Shown piece by piece: positions 3,947-5,395 of a stretch of DNA of 5,395 nt. This DNA is from Pseudomonadota bacterium. Lineage in GTDB: Bacteria > Pseudomonadota > Gammaproteobacteria > Burkholderiales > Burkholderiaceae_D. The notes under the pieces are model-generated. The model saw only the letters and a program-made list of their open reading frames with translations, searched no databases and was not told the DNA's origin. The position numbers and the translations under genes are program-made. Every line of letters begins with the position of its first letter. Position 1 is the stretch's first letter. Where the stretch lies: contig JAEVZY010000132.1 in the NCBI GenBank assembly GCA_023392035.1, forward strand, positions 1 to 5,395. Reading direction: 5' to 3'.

Positions 3947-5395
3947 TGCGCAGCCTGGCGGGGTTTGCCTGGCGCATGAGCGCGCGCGACTGGCGCGCCG
4001 GCGAATTGCGCTTTTTGCTGCTGGCCCTGGTGGTGGCGGTGGCGGCGCTGACTTCGGTCGGCTTCTTCGTCGACCGCATGAAAAGCGGCCTGGCGCGCGA
4101 CGCCAATCAATTGCTGGGTGCCGACCTCTTGGTGCGCGGCGACAAGCCCTTGCCCTTGGCCTGGAAAGACGAAGCCGCCCGGCGCCATCTGGCGCTGGCC
4201 GAAACGGTGGTCTTTCCCAGCATGGCCGGATCGGGGGAGGGCGATCAGGCGCAGTCCCTGCTGGCCTCGGTCAAGGCGGTCAGCCCTGGCTACCCGCTGC
4301 GGGGTCAGCTTGCCTTGAAGGATGGCGGTCAGGACAACGGCGACAAAAGCCGACCGGCAAGGGGCGTGCCGGAACCCGGCACGGTGTGGGCCGATCCCGA
4401 GTTGTTGTCCGCCCTCAAGCTGCAGGTCGGCGGCAGCATGCGCCTCGGCGAGCGCCAGTTCCGGGTTGCCGCCGTGATCGATATCGAACCGGATCGCGGC
4501 GCGGCCTTCATGAATTTTGCGCCGCGGGTGATGCTGCGCCTGTCGGACCTGCCCTCCACCGGACTGATCCAGGAAGGCTCGCGTGTGGTGTATCGCCTGC
4601 TGGTGGCCGGCAGCGCGCCGCAAGTCAAAACCTATCAAGCCTGGCTGACGCGGCACATCGAGAAAGATGGCGTGCGCGGTGTCGGCCTGGAGTCGCTGGA
4701 GGCGGGCCGCCCCGAAATGCGCGCCACCATCGAGCGTGCCGAACAATTCCTGTCGCTGGTCGGCTTGCTGTCGGCCATGCTGGCGGCGGTGGCCATCGCC
4801 ATGGCCGCGCGCCGCTTCATGCTGCGCCATGTGGATGCTTTTGCCATGTTGCGTTGCCTGGGCATGTCGCAGTCGCGGGTGCTCCTGGTATTCCTGTTTG
4901 AATTTTTGCTGGTGGGCCTGGCCGCATCGCTCTGCGGCACCCTGATCGGCTTTGCCGCCCACTATCTTTTGCTGGAATGGCTGGGCCGCCTGGTCACCAC
5001 CGTCTTGCCGCCGGCGACCTTGCTGCCCGGCCTGCAGGGCATGGGCGCCGGCTTGTTGCTGCTGTTGGGCTTTGCCTTGCCGCCGCTGCTGCAATTGCGC
5101 GATGTGCCGCACAACCACGTGATTCGGCGCGAAGCGCGCGCGCCTCGCGCCGCCACGCTCGCCACCTATGCCTTTGGGCTGGGCAGCTTTATCGCGCTCT
5201 TGTTGTGGCAGGCCGGCAATCTGAAGCTGGCGGGCTTGACCGCGGGCGGCTTCATGGCTGGCCTGCTGCTGTTTGCGCTGGTGGCATGGCTGGGCCTTTT
5301 GGCCTTGCGCCGCGCGCGCGGCCTGGGGTCCAGTCCCAGTTGGCGCTTTGCCGTCACCGGCTTGTCGCGCCGCCAGGGCGCAAGCGTGGTGCAAG
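3946..5395 (+). CDS. FtsX/YbbP-type ABC transporter permease, 3' end cut off
   Basis: An open frame of 483 codons with no stop before the window edge; relatives of the YbbP type are usually about 800 residues, so somewhat over half is present. Seen: a cytoplasmic N-terminus (MRSLAGFAWRMSARDWRAGE), a first membrane helix at about 21-43, then a large extracytoplasmic MacB-like domain (about 45-265). An FtsX core follows at about 266-385 with helices near 268-288, 311-343 and 365-384. Within it MLRCLGMSQSRVLLVFLFEF (302-321) is the characteristic cytoplasmic motif that contacts the ATPase. Further helices lie at about 406-421 and 428-453. Known: such permeases pair with a LolD/YbbA-like ATPase and drive periplasmic or lipid-linked processes rather than classic transport. 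No ATPase gene is in the window. The start ATG overlaps the DUF4126 stop by one base (TGATG). Confidence 0.9.
   Translation, partial: MRSLAGFAWRMSARDWRAGELRFLLLALVVAVAALTSVGFFVDRMKSGLARDANQLLGADLLVRGDKPLPLAWKDEAARRHLALAETVVFPSMAGSGEGDQAQSLLASVKAVSPGYPLRGQLALKDGGQDNGDKSRPARGVPEPGTVWADPELLSALKLQVGGSMRLGERQFRVAAVIDIEPDRGAAFMNFAPRVMLRLSDLPSTGLIQEGSRVVYRLLVAGSAPQVKTYQAWLTRHIEKDGVRGVGLESLEAGRPEMRATIERAEQFLSLVGLLSAMLAAVAIAMAARRFMLRHVDAFAMLRCLGMSQSRVLLVFLFEFLLVGLAASLCGTLIGFAAHYLLLEWLGRLVTTVLPPATLLPGLQGMGAGLLLLLGFALPPLLQLRDVPHNHVIRREARAPRAATLATYAFGLGSFIALLLWQAGNLKLAGLTAGGFMAGLLLFALVAWLGLLALRRARGLGSSPSWRFAVTGLSRRQGASVVQ

Noticed and set aside
3652..5394. Very long open frame on the minus strand (580 codons) across the right part
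   Set aside because: It is antisense to the FtsX/YbbP-type permease and part of the DUF4126 gene. Its translation is rich in Gln, His, Arg and Ala with no domain, as expected from the complement of GC-rich coding DNA; the plus-strand frame gives a clear family protein.

Overview
The window looks like GC-rich chromosomal DNA from a betaproteobacterium, most likely an Oxalobacteraceae-type organism (Herbaspirillum, Collimonas or a relative). This is an inference from codon style, the near-match of the deaminase to pseudomonad/betaproteobacterial proteins as I remember them, and the overall gene mix. No rRNA, tRNA, insertion sequence, phage gene or CRISPR array is visible, and I see no clear sign of horizontal transfer.

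Left part (1-1800) is loosely packed with small genes. The start of an exported Ser/Gly-rich protein runs off the left edge on the minus strand (145 to 1). About 340 bp without a convincing gene follow. Next come a 61-residue hydrophilic protein (675-490, minus), a DoxX-family membrane protein (876-1274, plus) and an 85-residue helical, basic protein (1625-1368, minus). The spacers hold two tight clusters of DnaA-box-like nonamers (421-455 and 744-778) and a stack of inverted repeats (1678-1776).

Middle part (1795-3247): a DksA/TraR-type zinc-finger regulator (plus) converges on an adenosine deaminase superfamily enzyme (minus) that most resembles the bacterial adenine deaminases. The regulator keeps the two acidic coiled-coil-tip residues but has Asp in place of the fourth zinc cysteine.

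Right part (3362-5395): divergent from the deaminase, a DUF4126 membrane protein gene overlaps by one base the start of a large FtsX/YbbP-type ABC transporter permease, which runs off the right edge after 483 codons. The two probably form an operon. A long open frame on the opposite strand across this region is a shadow.

The genes do not form one obvious pathway: purine salvage, stringent-response-type regulation and envelope functions sit side by side. I do not see a clearly new multi-gene system. The best leads are the DnaA-box-like clusters, the palindrome-rich leader of the DksA-like gene with its altered zinc site, and the DUF4126-permease pairing.
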